Source: Bdellovibrionota bacterium
GTDB taxonomy: Bacteria; Bdellovibrionota_G; JALEGL01; DATDPG01
DNA: 53,275 nucleotides
Assembly: GCA_035292885.1 (NCBI GenBank)
Contig: DATDPG010000047.1
Coordinates: 1-53,275, forward strand
Direction: 5' to 3'
Part shown: one piece after another, positions 26,416-35,427 of the stretch
How the letters are laid out: each line of letters begins with the position of its first letter
Position numbering within the stretch: position 1 is the first letter of the stretch
Program-made: the position numbers and the translations under genes
The notes under the pieces: generated by a model
Databases searched by the model: none
Told to the model about the DNA's origin: nothing
The model's input: only the letters and a program-made list of their open reading frames with translations

Positions 26416-27195
26416 TTAGCGGGCGAGTTCGTAGACGAAAAGCACCACTTCGAGGGCGATCAGGAGGACGATCGTGATTTCGACGTACCACATACTGCGA
26501 GTACGGGAGAGATCGGAGATGATCTCAACGGTCTCTTGAACGATCTTGAGTTTGTATTCCAGCGTCCGGTATCTTTCCCGAAGTTCGAACATATCCGCCA
26601 TCTGCAAGTACAACTGCTCCAGCACCTGACTCTCCCACGTGGGTTCCGGGCTATCGAGCAGATACGTCGAGCTGATCACCTTCTGTTTCACGTTCAAGCA
26701 GAAACCGATGAAGCGGACGAGCTCGGAATCCTTCTTTCCGATCTTTCCCTCTTTTTCCAGCATCTCCGAAATGGTCCCGGACTGTTGAAGCGCTTGGTTG
26801 GCCAGATTTTCAAAATATTCAAGGGCCGTCGACTGCGCCAGCACAAGGGCGATGATTTGGATCTTTTCGAACGTCGGCTTGTCCAGTATCACCCGGCGGA
26901 ATTCCACGTTGAGCCGCGGGCCGATCTCCAGAACAAATTCCTCGCTGGTAACGATCTCGTCTTTAGGTGACACAAACTGGCGCATGACCGATAACGCCTG
27001 ATCCTCCCGGGGAGGGTCGAGATTGAAGCAGACCATCGAGCCGAAGTTATAAATGATCAGATATTGATCCCTGCCGAACCGGTAGACGACCTCCGTGCCC
27101 GAGGCCCGGAACGGTTTTTCCGGAAAAAGATTCAGAACCGAAGTCAGTTTGAGGGCTTCGGTTAAGTGGTATGCTCGAAACGTGGCCCGATCCAT
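26416..27195 (-). CDS. DUF155 / RMD1-YagE family membrane-anchored protein
   Basis: About 259 residues. The protein starts with FRAYHLTEALKLTSV and has GTEVVYRFGRDQYLIIYNFGSMVCFN, then a long helical region (ILDKPTFEKIQIIALVLAQSTALEYFE) and a single C-terminal membrane span (WYVEITIVLLIALEVVLFVYEL). This is the layout of the DUF155/RMD1 family, known from yeast RMD1 and mitochondrial RMND1 and found in many bacteria. Biochemical role is not established. ATG 27195 is the best start by alignment; it overlaps the start of the divergent lipoprotein by 14 nt. Confidence 0.82.
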   Translation of the reverse strand: MDRATFRAYHLTEALKLTSVLNLFPEKPFRASGTEVVYRFGRDQYLIIYNFGSMVCFNLDPPREDQALSVMRQFVSPKDEIVTSEEFVLEIGPRLNVEFRRVILDKPTFEKIQIIALVLAQSTALEYFENLANQALQQSGTISEMLEKEGKIGKKDSELVRFIGFCLNVKQKVISSTYLLDSPEPTWESQVLEQLYLQMADMFELRERYRTLEYKLKIVQETVEIISDLSRTRSMWYVEITIVLLIALEVVLFVYELAR

Positions 27196-27637
27196 TGCCG
27201 CCGGCATTCTAATCATTATAGGAATTGGGGCAACGGCATGCTCCGAAGAGTCCGACGTAAAGGCCGTTCGCGCCATCGTCGAGAATGTGCGTGTTGTGGC
27301 CGAACGGAAGGATTTTGATCGTGTCATCGAACAGGTAACTGACGATTACACGGACAATACGGGGAATAAGAAGCAGACGTTAAAGCCCAGGTTGGAACGC
27401 ATGTTCGGCATTTACGACCGCCTCGAGATTCGCGCTGCGATATCCAAGATTGAAAAAGCGGGAAACAGCGCGAGAGCATTGGCCAAAGTCAAAGTGGACG
27501 GGTTCCGAGGAAGCCAGAAAGAGCGCCTGTTCGGCTCCCCCTTCGCGGCCCGCGATTTGCAGATCGATTTCGAGAAACGGGGCGGGGACTGGAAGATTGT
27601 CGGGAGCTCGCTGGTTTCCCGGAGGGGGCTGTTCTGA
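27182..27637 (+). CDS. Small lipoprotein with NTF2-like appearance, unknown function
   Basis: About 151 residues from GTG 27182: MARSIAAGILIIIGIGATAC forms a lipoprotein signal with Cys at about residue 20. The mature part (VKAVRAIVENVRVVAERKDFDRVIEQVTDDYTD ... LEIRAAISKIEKAGNSARALAKVKVDG ... DLQIDFEKRGGDWKIVGSSL) looks like an NTF2/SnoaL-like cone fold. No catalytic residues are evident. It diverges from the DUF155 gene and ends 16 nt before the end of the convergent 1255-residue gene. Confidence 0.6.
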   Translation: MARSIAAGILIIIGIGATACSEESDVKAVRAIVENVRVVAERKDFDRVIEQVTDDYTDNTGNKKQTLKPRLERMFGIYDRLEIRAAISKIEKAGNSARALAKVKVDGFRGSQKERLFGSPFAARDLQIDFEKRGGDWKIVGSSLVSRRGLF

Positions 27638-27653
27638 AGGCGCTGCACTTTAT

Positions 27654-30600
27654 TCAGGTTCTTGGCACTTCGATCCGATGAATGACGAGATTCGCGGAAT
27701 TTTGAAGAGCCATTCTCAAGTTTTCAGCAATTTCACCCAAGGGGTGCAGCCATGGGAACGAGAGGAATTGGCTCTCCAAGATGATCTGATTCTCGGTTAT
27801 ATAAAAACGAGTCTCGATAATCCGCGCGGCCGCGACCCCTTCTGGCGTAATGTATTGGTGAATCTCCACCACGGTGTCCCGGCTGTGGTTGATCAGAAAT
27901 TCTGCGCTGGACGACTCCGAGACATGAGGGCCTTCAAGCACGGGCGGGGGGACGTCCTTAGGTTTAATGGCGATCATCTCGTTGACTTCGGCCCAAATCT
28001 CAAACATTCGCCGGCTCGATCCGAGTCCGAGATGTCGAATAAAACTCTGGATGTGTTCGGGTAGTTGGTTGAGTTGCGCGGAATTTTCAATGACGGTTAA
28101 CGAATCCGCGTTTCGAATCGAACTGGCGAGTTGTTGGTAATCCTTAGCCGTTGACTTTCTTCCGACAAACCAACCCGTGTATTTAAACGGTTGGTGGTCC
28201 CCATTTGGCGCCCTTTTCCAGTCTTTCGCGTAATCGTAACGAAGTGTCGCTTGAGGAAAAGCCTCCAACACCGCGGCGCGCATGTTTGAGAAATCAAGCT
28301 GTTTGAATGACGTTTCCCGCGGATAGGCGGCGAACGTGAGCTGATTCTCGATATAATCGATTTCCCTCGGGGTGCTCAACGCACCTTCGCGCGAAGTTCC
28401 AAGGGAGAGAGTCAGATCGCGTTGCGTTTTTTCGTCGAATGCTCCGTTTTGAAGCATCGTACCTTCCCGGTAGCTTTCTTCCAAAACACGCCCCATAAGG
28501 GCTCGATTCGTCAGTTTGTAACGCCGCAGGCGCTCATCGCGGTCGAAAGTATACGTTCGACAACTTTGGTCGGCGTCGTTGAATTCGAACACGAGGAAGC
28601 GCCAAGGCTGTTCGACCAATAGAACCCACCGATGCGGGGTGATGACGTCGACGTATACGGTCACATTGAGGTCCATGTTTGGGCGGACAGATCTTCCACT
28701 AACCACGAAGCGGTTCCTAATTGTGTTCCAGGTATTGATGATTCTTGAAAAAGCGTGACCGGCGCGTCCGTCGAACACCCGTGATTTCGCTAATCGAACC
28801 CGCGCCTCCCCGGGTAAAGACTCCATCTCTTTAGCAAGAGTCATGGCATAGAAATCAAAGTTTTGGCCGGGCCGTGGCGAATTTTCAGCTCCTTTCGCGA
28901 TCCACACCGGCACGACCCCTTGTCGGATCAAGTGTTGGTGCAAAGCATCGATGGTGAGAATCCGTTCATACTGGTTCGGGTTCAGAATTGCGGTAGACGA
29001 AATTCCAGCGGCCTGCTCAACCCACTCTCCAGCCATAAACGCCTCGTAGTGAACGGCTCGCGCAAATATTCCGGCGTCCTCTGGGCTGAGCTCTTCCAGG
29101 CTCTGCAAAAGCTGGTCGTACGTTTCACTTAAATGTTCGCTGGCGGAACGACTGAGGTGAGTGAGCGCAAGAATTTCGGCGAACCGCTCTTGGCGCTGGA
29201 GACTCTGTACTTCCGCTGGCAGGGCCGACAATATTTCGTTGAGCGTCTGACTTAATCGTTCAATGGTAAAAGGATGGTTCCCCTGCTTCGCGGAACGCAA
29301 CAGAGCGCTCGATACAGCATGAGCATAAGCCAGGCGGGGCGCAGCCATGCGGGAAGCGCCTTGCCGAAGAAGATCGGAAACCCAATTGGCGGCGTTAACG
29401 GTTTCGGCATCTATATTTTTCAGCAAGGTTGCAGGAATATTGGGGGAGAATTCCCGCAGATGAACAATTACGTTCTCGCCTGTCCACTCGAAGTACGCGG
29501 CCTGGTGAAGCTGAAGACCTCTTGAGATTGTTTCTCGGATCTCAAGTCGAAAATGGCGCACGCGATGGGTTTGAGTGTTCGTAATCAGCCCGCTGGCGAC
29601 CGTCAAATCGCCTTCCAGGTGCCGCAGGTCGGTTCTGATTCGTTGCGTGGTGACGCTCCGGTTCCGCTGAATGTTTCGGTCTTTCAACCGGAAATTGTCT
29701 ACGAACTGGCGTACGCGTTGGTCTTGAGGCCGCTGGCCGAGCGTTTTGTACCATTCCCAAAACTTTTCAAACATGGGAGTTCCGTAACCCTGCGGCGGGA
29801 CGAAGGGTGGCTCCGTTCCTCCGGGTCCGCGTGGGACCTCGGGCGGGCCTTTGTATTCTTCAGACGCGTGATCTTCACCGCGTTCAGGCCGTTTTAGCGG
29901 CACGACTTTTCCTTCATCCCCGTTCCCGCCGCCTTGCCCGTTTCCTCCCGCGGTCAAAGCCAAAATCGGTTTGGAGAGGTTCGGGTTGATAAGAGCTGGA
30001 ACGGTGGAACCGCCGGTGCCTGTGGCTTTAAGGCCGACCTCAATCTGCTGGCCTACGACGTCAACGCGCTCAATTTCCCTTGGTATCGGTTGCCGGATCG
30101 GAATGATGTTGGCGTCGCGCCCTGATTCGAGGACCGCAGCCCGTTTGCCGGCGGGAGATGCGCGCGACCAACTTTTCCCTTCGACCAACTCTACGACATA
30201 GTTTCCTTCCGCATCGCGAATGACGGCGTAGCCGAATCGCTGCTTTTGGGCCTGGACCCGCAAAGCGCTCCAAACCGATCTGTATCCGTTTTCTACGGCC
30301 ACCTGGTGGAGGCGCTCGTAGAAATGCAGGTTGGCCCGAAGTTCGACATACGCAAGGCGCAGAAAGAGGACATGCATGACACCCCAAAACCCGGTCCACC
30401 CGTTTGGATTTTGGTACATACTTGCCGCCAACTCAGCGGTGGAATAGCCGAGATAGCCCACCATCAACGGCGCTCGAACCTGTCGGGCGACCAACTCGTA
30501 CGTTCGGAAGGCTTTTCCGGCACGGGTGGAACGGACAAAATCGTCGTAAAGCTCGATGGCTGTTTCGAGCTGCTTCGCGATCGTAGCCGCCTTGGCCACC

Positions 30601-31421
30601 TCTGCACCGAGTTTGGCTCCTTTCACGGCGGTACGAAGTAATTTTGCGGCCGGAAACACGAACACGGCGTCCATGAGAAGCGTGCTCACGTGAAAGTCGC
30701 CCCGGTAGATTTCGGAGGCTGTCTCCCCCAGCGGGAGAAGTGAGATCATGAAGTGGGTCACGATCGCGGGACGACGGCTGAGCAGTTCTTCAAACCGGGC
30801 GATCGTTGCGGCGTCCCCATACTTCGTCAATTCTGTCTCAAAGAGCCAAAACTCTTCTTCCACATGCCGGTCATAGAGCGGCATCTTCCGGTACGCCTCG
30901 ATCATCGCCGGAATCTTCTGGTGGTATCGGAGTGCTTGATCGATCGTCAGAAACTCCTCTGCAGCATGTTCTGGGTTCACCGGTCCGTTTAAGTTCTTAA
31001 GGGAGTTTTCGATCCGTTCTTTCAATGGCCCGAAGTTGAACCCCTGCTGATCGAGGTACTCTCGCGCTTGCGTGAGCCCAGCGCGAACCGTCTCGATCGT
31101 CATTCGGGTTTCGATTTGAGTGCGAACCGTAAGGGCAAGCGCGTCGTCTCCTCGTTCGATGGCCTCCCGGAGCGATCGAATCAGTGCCCCAGCCTCATGG
31201 GAAGCGCCGGCCTCGGGGAGCGCGCGCGATAGCGCCTCGAAGTTTCGCAAAAGCGTGACGTTCTGGGCCTTGGACAGCTGGGTAAAGACCTCAGCATTGC
31301 CCTTGGAGATTGGAACGGAGGGTGTCGCCAGTGCGACGCCGCTGACGCAAATCAAGAAGAGAATTCCGGGAAGTTGCGGCCATCGAAAGCACGCAGATCG
31401 TAATTTCAGGTAGTTACACAC
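27654..31421 (-). CDS. Very large exported protein of unknown function
   Basis: 1255 residues from GTG 31421. A signal peptide (residues about 12-32, PGILFLICVSGVALATPS) is followed by a helical region to about 380, with hydrophobic helices near 230-270 and 315-350. A Gly/Pro-rich disordered linker lies at about 490-545 (GGNGQGGGNG, GPPEVPRGPGG). The second half (550-1255) alternates helical and beta-rich stretches (TVYVDVITPHRWVLLVEQP). Few cysteines and no repeat or known catalytic motif were found. The gene stands alone, with its own intergenic region shared with the divergent ompA-like gene. An orphan secreted or surface protein; function not assignable. Confidence 0.72.
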   Translation of the reverse strand: MCNYLKLRSACFRWPQLPGILFLICVSGVALATPSVPISKGNAEVFTQLSKAQNVTLLRNFEALSRALPEAGASHEAGALIRSLREAIERGDDALALTVRTQIETRMTIETVRAGLTQAREYLDQQGFNFGPLKERIENSLKNLNGPVNPEHAAEEFLTIDQALRYHQKIPAMIEAYRKMPLYDRHVEEEFWLFETELTKYGDAATIARFEELLSRRPAIVTHFMISLLPLGETASEIYRGDFHVSTLLMDAVFVFPAAKLLRTAVKGAKLGAEVAKAATIAKQLETAIELYDDFVRSTRAGKAFRTYELVARQVRAPLMVGYLGYSTAELAASMYQNPNGWTGFWGVMHVLFLRLAYVELRANLHFYERLHQVAVENGYRSVWSALRVQAQKQRFGYAVIRDAEGNYVVELVEGKSWSRASPAGKRAAVLESGRDANIIPIRQPIPREIERVDVVGQQIEVGLKATGTGGSTVPALINPNLSKPILALTAGGNGQGGGNGDEGKVVPLKRPERGEDHASEEYKGPPEVPRGPGGTEPPFVPPQGYGTPMFEKFWEWYKTLGQRPQDQRVRQFVDNFRLKDRNIQRNRSVTTQRIRTDLRHLEGDLTVASGLITNTQTHRVRHFRLEIRETISRGLQLHQAAYFEWTGENVIVHLREFSPNIPATLLKNIDAETVNAANWVSDLLRQGASRMAAPRLAYAHAVSSALLRSAKQGNHPFTIERLSQTLNEILSALPAEVQSLQRQERFAEILALTHLSRSASEHLSETYDQLLQSLEELSPEDAGIFARAVHYEAFMAGEWVEQAAGISSTAILNPNQYERILTIDALHQHLIRQGVVPVWIAKGAENSPRPGQNFDFYAMTLAKEMESLPGEARVRLAKSRVFDGRAGHAFSRIINTWNTIRNRFVVSGRSVRPNMDLNVTVYVDVITPHRWVLLVEQPWRFLVFEFNDADQSCRTYTFDRDERLRRYKLTNRALMGRVLEESYREGTMLQNGAFDEKTQRDLTLSLGTSREGALSTPREIDYIENQLTFAAYPRETSFKQLDFSNMRAAVLEAFPQATLRYDYAKDWKRAPNGDHQPFKYTGWFVGRKSTAKDYQQLASSIRNADSLTVIENSAQLNQLPEHIQSFIRHLGLGSSRRMFEIWAEVNEMIAIKPKDVPPPVLEGPHVSESSSAEFLINHSRDTVVEIHQYITPEGVAAARIIETRFYITENQIILESQFLSFPWLHPLGEIAENLRMALQNSANLVIHRIEVPRT

Positions 31422-31597
31422 GTGTCTTTGCCCCTAAATAGCGCCAAGTGCGGACTGTGCAATCCGCATGCCGTCAAAATTCAGTAACTTACCGAATTAA
31501 CTACTGTTTTAAGATGAATCTCCAACTTGCGTCCCCCTGACGAGAGCGTATGTTTATCGGCTGTTTTCGGGCTAAAAACCATTCAGGAGGGTCCTTC

Positions 31598-32329
31598 ATG
31601 ATTCGAACGCTAATTACGACGGTTTTGGCAGCTGGTCTTTGTGCCTGTGGCGTCTCAAAGGAGAAGTACACCGCGCTGGAAGATCAGGTGAACGATTGCC
31701 AGGGGCAGTTGAGCGCGACCGCTTCGGCGAAGAAGAGCTGTGAGGATAGGCTGGCTTCACTTTCGACGACGAAACTGGAGCTCGAAGAAAAAACGAAGAC
31801 CTATGAAGATCTAATGAGTTCGCTCAAGGACGAGATTAATTCGGGTAAGGTGAAGATTTCGGAAATGGAAGGGCGGCTCACTGTGAACATGATCGACAAG
31901 ATTCTTTTCAGTTCGGGCAGTGCGCAGATTCAGGACGAGGGTAGGGCGGCGCTTAAGAAAGTGGCCGATGTATTGAAGGGCGTTAAGGACAAAAGGATCG
32001 TCGTCGAAGGGCACACCGACAACGTCCAGCTCGGGCCTTCGCTTCAGAAAAGGTTCCCAACCAACTGGGAGCTTTCCACAGCGCGCGCCACGTCCGTTGT
32101 GAAATTTCTGACAGGGGCGGGGGTGCCGGCCACCAATATGGCGGCTGCCGGATTTTCCGAGTTTTCACCCGTGGCTTCCAACCTGACGCCCGAAGGAAAG
32201 CAGCAAAACCGACGGATCGAAATCGTTTTGACACCGAAACTGCGTGATCGCGACGTGGCGAAAACGAAGCCGGCCACGACTGAACCGCCCGCGAAGGAAA
32301 CTCCGTCCGCTGCGTCGGTGACGGAATAG
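31598..32329 (+). CDS. OmpA-family (Pal-like) peptidoglycan-binding lipoprotein
   Basis: A 243-residue lipoprotein. The signal MIRTLITTVLAAGLCAC gives a lipidated Cys at residue 17. A coiled coil spans about 25-95, then an OmpA C-terminal domain (ILFSSGSAQIQDEGRAAL, VEGHTDNVQLG, NWELSTARATSVVKFL, GFSEFSPVASN, NRRIEIVL) binds the diaminopimelate of peptidoglycan. ATG 31598 has AGGAGG at a good distance. It may be the Pal partner of the Tol system encoded earlier, or an Lpp/OmpA-like linker; the long coiled coil favours the second. Confidence 0.88.
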   Translation: MIRTLITTVLAAGLCACGVSKEKYTALEDQVNDCQGQLSATASAKKSCEDRLASLSTTKLELEEKTKTYEDLMSSLKDEINSGKVKISEMEGRLTVNMIDKILFSSGSAQIQDEGRAALKKVADVLKGVKDKRIVVEGHTDNVQLGPSLQKRFPTNWELSTARATSVVKFLTGAGVPATNMAAAGFSEFSPVASNLTPEGKQQNRRIEIVLTPKLRDRDVAKTKPATTEPPAKETPSAASVTE

Positions 32330-32342
32330 TTTAAGTCAGTGA

Positions 32343-32546
32343 ACGGGCGAAGGCGGGAACCGGTCTCATAAATACGTTCGTTGCGAGACCGTCAGGATGC
32401 GAGCGGGCTTCGCAACCGCAGGGCCGAGACGCCGAGGCGTACGTAGAACGTACGTCGCAGGCGGATCGGACCGAGGACGCGAAGCCAGCGATGCAAACTG
32501 ACGGTCGGAGCAGAAGGTATTTATGAGACCGGTTCAAAACGCCCGT
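32343..32546. repeat. Long fold-back palindrome overlapping the PBP start
   Basis: A perfect 19-nt inverted repeat, GAACCGGTCTCATAAATAC at 32357-32375 and its complement at 32517-32535, encloses an imperfect palindrome whose inner arms also match (GACCGTCAG near 32386 with its complement near 32504; GGCTTCGC with GCGAAGCC) and whose centre is CGTACGTAGAACGTACG near 32446. ACGGGCG/CGCCCGT pair outside the main arms. This looks like a non-autonomous MITE or REP-like element. The right arm contains the ATG and first codons of the PBP gene. Confidence 0.8.
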
Positions 32547-34790
32547 CGCCTGATGGTTCGGATCGCCATCGCGACGACGGTGGTGATCTTCTTGTATGCG
32601 TTGTACGCCGCACATCTCGTCTCCGCGAAGATGAGCGGCGCGCGCTGGAAGCTCCCCTCGCGCGTGTATGCCTCTCCATGGATTCTATATCCCGGATCGC
32701 CGCTGATTGAAGCCGACCTTAAAGATTATTTTCGTCGTCTGGGGTATGCCCGGACCGAGCGCAAACCCGTAGCGGTCGGGCAATGGAAGAAATCGAGTTG
32801 GTCGATTGAAATTGGCGTTCGCGCATTTCGCGACGCGGTCGGCGAGCATCCAGCCCAGACCCTTGAAATCGATCTGACCGGTGAAACCATCCGCTCCCTT
32901 CAACGAAAAGAAAGCGACGGCCGATCGGAAGAGATTTTTACGTTCACGTTAGAGCCGGAGCCGGTGGGGGAAATTTTCGGCGCGCAGCGGGAGCAGCGGA
33001 CGGTCGTCCGGCTCAACGATCTTCCCTCCACGATGCGCGAAGCCATTCTCCTGATGGAGGACCGGAAATTTTACGAACATCACGGAATCAGTTTTCGCGG
33101 CATCGCGCGGGCGGCGTGGTCGAATCTCCAGGGCGGGAAAGTCACGCAGGGGGGAAGTACGCTCACTCAACAGCTGATGAAGAATTTCTTTCTCTCCCCG
33201 GAGCGCTCGCTCTGGCGGAAAATCCGGGAGGCTATCTTTACGGTTGTCGTTGAAATCCTCTACTCAAAAGACGAAATATTCGAGGCGTACGTGAACGAAA
33301 TTTACCTCGGTCAGCGGGGCGCGACGTCGATTCATGGGTATGGTGAGGCGTCGCGTTTTTATTTCTCGAAGCAGGTCGCGTACCTGACGCTGGGAGAGCA
33401 AGCTCTTCTCGTCGGGCTCGCCAGTTCTCCCGGATTGTATTCACCCTACACGAAGCCCGGTGCCGCGAGAGAACGACGCGCCCTCGTTCTTCGCGCTCTG
33501 TTCGAGAACGGAAAAATTTCGAAGGATTTGTTCGCGGAGGCCGATCGCGAGCCGATCGAGCCTCGCGGGAAGGCCGGAGACGAACGCCGGGCGCCTTATT
33601 TTATGGACTACGTCAAAAACGAGATCGGCGAGCGATACAGTTCGGCGCAGCTGGCGGAGGAGGGCTATGAGATCTACACGACGCTCGACCCGACGTTTCA
33701 AGCGAGTGCGGAGAAGGCTGTGTCGGAGGGTTTGGCTGCTGTGCAGGCACAAGGAAAAAGGAAGAAGCGAAAGGATGTTCCTCCGCTCGGGGACAAACCT
33801 CTTCAAGCGGCATTGATCGCGCTTCATCCCCAGACGGGCGCGATTAAAGCGATGATCGGCGGTCGGTCGTACGAACAGACCCAGTTTAACCGGGCCGTGC
33901 AATCGAACCGCCAACCCGGCTCGGCGGTCAAGCCGTTCGTGGCGGCAACCGCTCTGATGCCCGACGAGGGAGGGGAGGTGCCAAAAGCGACGGCAACGAC
34001 GATTCTTGATGACCGGCCGGCGACTTTTTCGTTTTCGGGTAAAGAGTGGTCGCCTCGAAATTACGAAGATGTCTATGCGGGAAGCACGACGCTGCGCGGA
34101 GCGATCGAGCGATCGCTGAATGTTGCGACGATCAATTTAGCGGCCGGCGTGGGCCTGGAACGTGTAGCGCAGTTTTTTCAGAAGGTTGGGTTTCCAAAAG
34201 TCGCGGCGGTTCCGTCGATCGTTCTCGGCACGATGGAAGTGACGCCGCTTCAGCTCGCCCGGGCGTACACGGTATTCGCCAACGCCGGCCTGCGCAGCGA
34301 CCCGCAATCCGTGACGGCGGTCGTAGCACAAGACGGCGCGCGGCTTACGCAACGATCGATGGAGGTTGAGCGCGTGCTTCCGCTTCAGATCGCATATCTC
34401 GTGACAAACGTCCTCCGAGGCGTGATCGACCGAGGCACAGGATACGGAGCGAGGCTTGCCGGTCTGACCGGAGACTTGGCGGGAAAAACCGGCACGACGG
34501 ACGATTACAAAGACAGTTGGTTCATCGGTTATTCTCCTTCGCTCCTTGCGGTTGTGTGGGTGGGACTCGACGATGGCACACCGACCGGGCTGACCGGGGC
34601 TTCCGGAGCCCTCCCCATTTGGATCCGATTCATGAAAGAGGCTCTACGCCGGTTGCCAAGGGAACCGTTTCTTATTCCGCCGGATATCGAATGGTTTACC
34701 GTCGACCGAATGAAAGGGTGTGTCGGTGGGTCGGGGGAGAGTTTGAAAGAAGCGTTTTTGAAGGGTACACAGCCCCCACGATGCAAGTGA
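32523..34790 (+). CDS. Bifunctional class A penicillin-binding protein (PBP1B type)
   Basis: A 755-residue peptidoglycan synthase. One N-terminal membrane anchor (VRIAIATTVVIFLYALYAA), a UB2H-like region at about 45-150 (SRVYASPWILYPGSPL), then GT51 glycosyltransferase with catalytic Glu 179 in LLMEDRKFYEHHG and GGSTLTQQLMKN. The transpeptidase follows: SxxK in QPGSAVKPF near 465, SLN in ERSLNVAT, and KTGTTDDYK near 655. ATG 32523 has GAAGG upstream; both lie inside the right arm of the palindrome. Its last ten codons lie in the next inverted repeat. Confidence 0.94.
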   Translation: MRPVQNARRLMVRIAIATTVVIFLYALYAAHLVSAKMSGARWKLPSRVYASPWILYPGSPLIEADLKDYFRRLGYARTERKPVAVGQWKKSSWSIEIGVRAFRDAVGEHPAQTLEIDLTGETIRSLQRKESDGRSEEIFTFTLEPEPVGEIFGAQREQRTVVRLNDLPSTMREAILLMEDRKFYEHHGISFRGIARAAWSNLQGGKVTQGGSTLTQQLMKNFFLSPERSLWRKIREAIFTVVVEILYSKDEIFEAYVNEIYLGQRGATSIHGYGEASRFYFSKQVAYLTLGEQALLVGLASSPGLYSPYTKPGAARERRALVLRALFENGKISKDLFAEADREPIEPRGKAGDERRAPYFMDYVKNEIGERYSSAQLAEEGYEIYTTLDPTFQASAEKAVSEGLAAVQAQGKRKKRKDVPPLGDKPLQAALIALHPQTGAIKAMIGGRSYEQTQFNRAVQSNRQPGSAVKPFVAATALMPDEGGEVPKATATTILDDRPATFSFSGKEWSPRNYEDVYAGSTTLRGAIERSLNVATINLAAGVGLERVAQFFQKVGFPKVAAVPSIVLGTMEVTPLQLARAYTVFANAGLRSDPQSVTAVVAQDGARLTQRSMEVERVLPLQIAYLVTNVLRGVIDRGTGYGARLAGLTGDLAGKTGTTDDYKDSWFIGYSPSLLAVVWVGLDDGTPTGLTGASGALPIWIRFMKEALRRLPREPFLIPPDIEWFTVDRMKGCVGGSGESLKEAFLKGTQPPRCK

Positions 34791-34948
34791 GAATGTTTCG
34801 AAAAAATGAAGTTGGGCTCCGGTCTCGATGGAAGCTCCCAAGGCCATGCTCGTTCCTGCGCGTGGCCTCGGGGATCTCCATCTCGCCACCCAACTTCATT
34901 CTTTTGTGGAGTTCCCGTCTTTGCATCGTGGGGCTGTGCACAACCCTT
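34761..34948. repeat. 188-bp inverted duplication between PBP and TPR lipoprotein genes
   Basis: Left arm 34761-34815 and right arm 34889-34948 are reverse-complement copies with small gaps. Matching blocks are AAGGGT, CACAGCCCC(C)ACGATGCAA at the outside and AATGAAGTTGGG/CCCAACTTCATT inside, with weaker pairing (AGGCCATGC/GCGTGGCCT) near the centre. The left arm encodes the last residues of the PBP and its stop; the right arm encodes the signal peptide of the next lipoprotein. The sequence could fold into a long hairpin. It is not visibly related to the palindrome at 32343. Confidence 0.75.
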
Positions 34949-35404
34949 CTCTTAGTTGGGGGTTGTGTCAAAACCGGGCCGCAGGTGGAGCCGACGGCGG
35001 TTCCGATTGGGGAGATGGCGGAGCACGAAAGCGACCCCCGCCGGGCGGCGTCGATGCGTGTGGTGGAGGAAGGGAGGAAAGAATTGACCAAGAACCTCTA
35101 CGAACGCGCCGCCTATCATTTTTCGCGCGCGGTTGAAATCGACAGCTCGAATCCGTTTGCGTACTTCTACCTCGGAGTCACCCGGTTTCGCTCCGGCCAA
35201 TTCAATCAGGCGGCCAATCTTTTTGGGCGGTCGTCCGATCTCTTCGATCTGATGAACAATTGGCGGGCGGAGGCGCTAGCTTATCGAGGCGAATCCTTGG
35301 AGAAAACGGGAAAGATCCAGGAGGCGCAAAAGGCTTTCGCGCTGGCGCTGGAGGCCGATGCGTCGAACGCCCGAGCACAAGAAGGCCATGCTCGCCTAAA
35401 TTGA
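34904..35404 (+). CDS. TPR-repeat lipoprotein
   Basis: About 166 residues: a lipoprotein signal ending LCTTLLLVGGC, then three TPR-like units (RRAASMRVVEEGRKELTKNLYERAAYHFSRAVEID, NPFAYFYLGVTRFRSGQFNQAANLFGRS, WRAEALAYRGESLEKTGKIQEAQKAFALALEAD). The start is unclear because the usual upstream region is taken up by the inverted duplication: TTG 34904 gives a sensible signal peptide, GTG 34928 a very short one, and ATG 34782 an over-long one. Probably an outer-membrane-anchored scaffold; partners are unknown. Confidence 0.68.
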   Translation: MWSSRLCIVGLCTTLLLVGGCVKTGPQVEPTAVPIGEMAEHESDPRRAASMRVVEEGRKELTKNLYERAAYHFSRAVEIDSSNPFAYFYLGVTRFRSGQFNQAANLFGRSSDLFDLMNNWRAEALAYRGESLEKTGKIQEAQKAFALALEADASNARAQEGHARLN

Positions 35405-35427
35405 AACGAAAGATCCAGAGAAATCCG

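Noticed and set aside
31449-31468. TGCGGA/TCCGCA inverted repeat upstream of the OmpA-family gene
   Set aside because: Six-base arms with no clear promoter at a fitting distance; could be chance.
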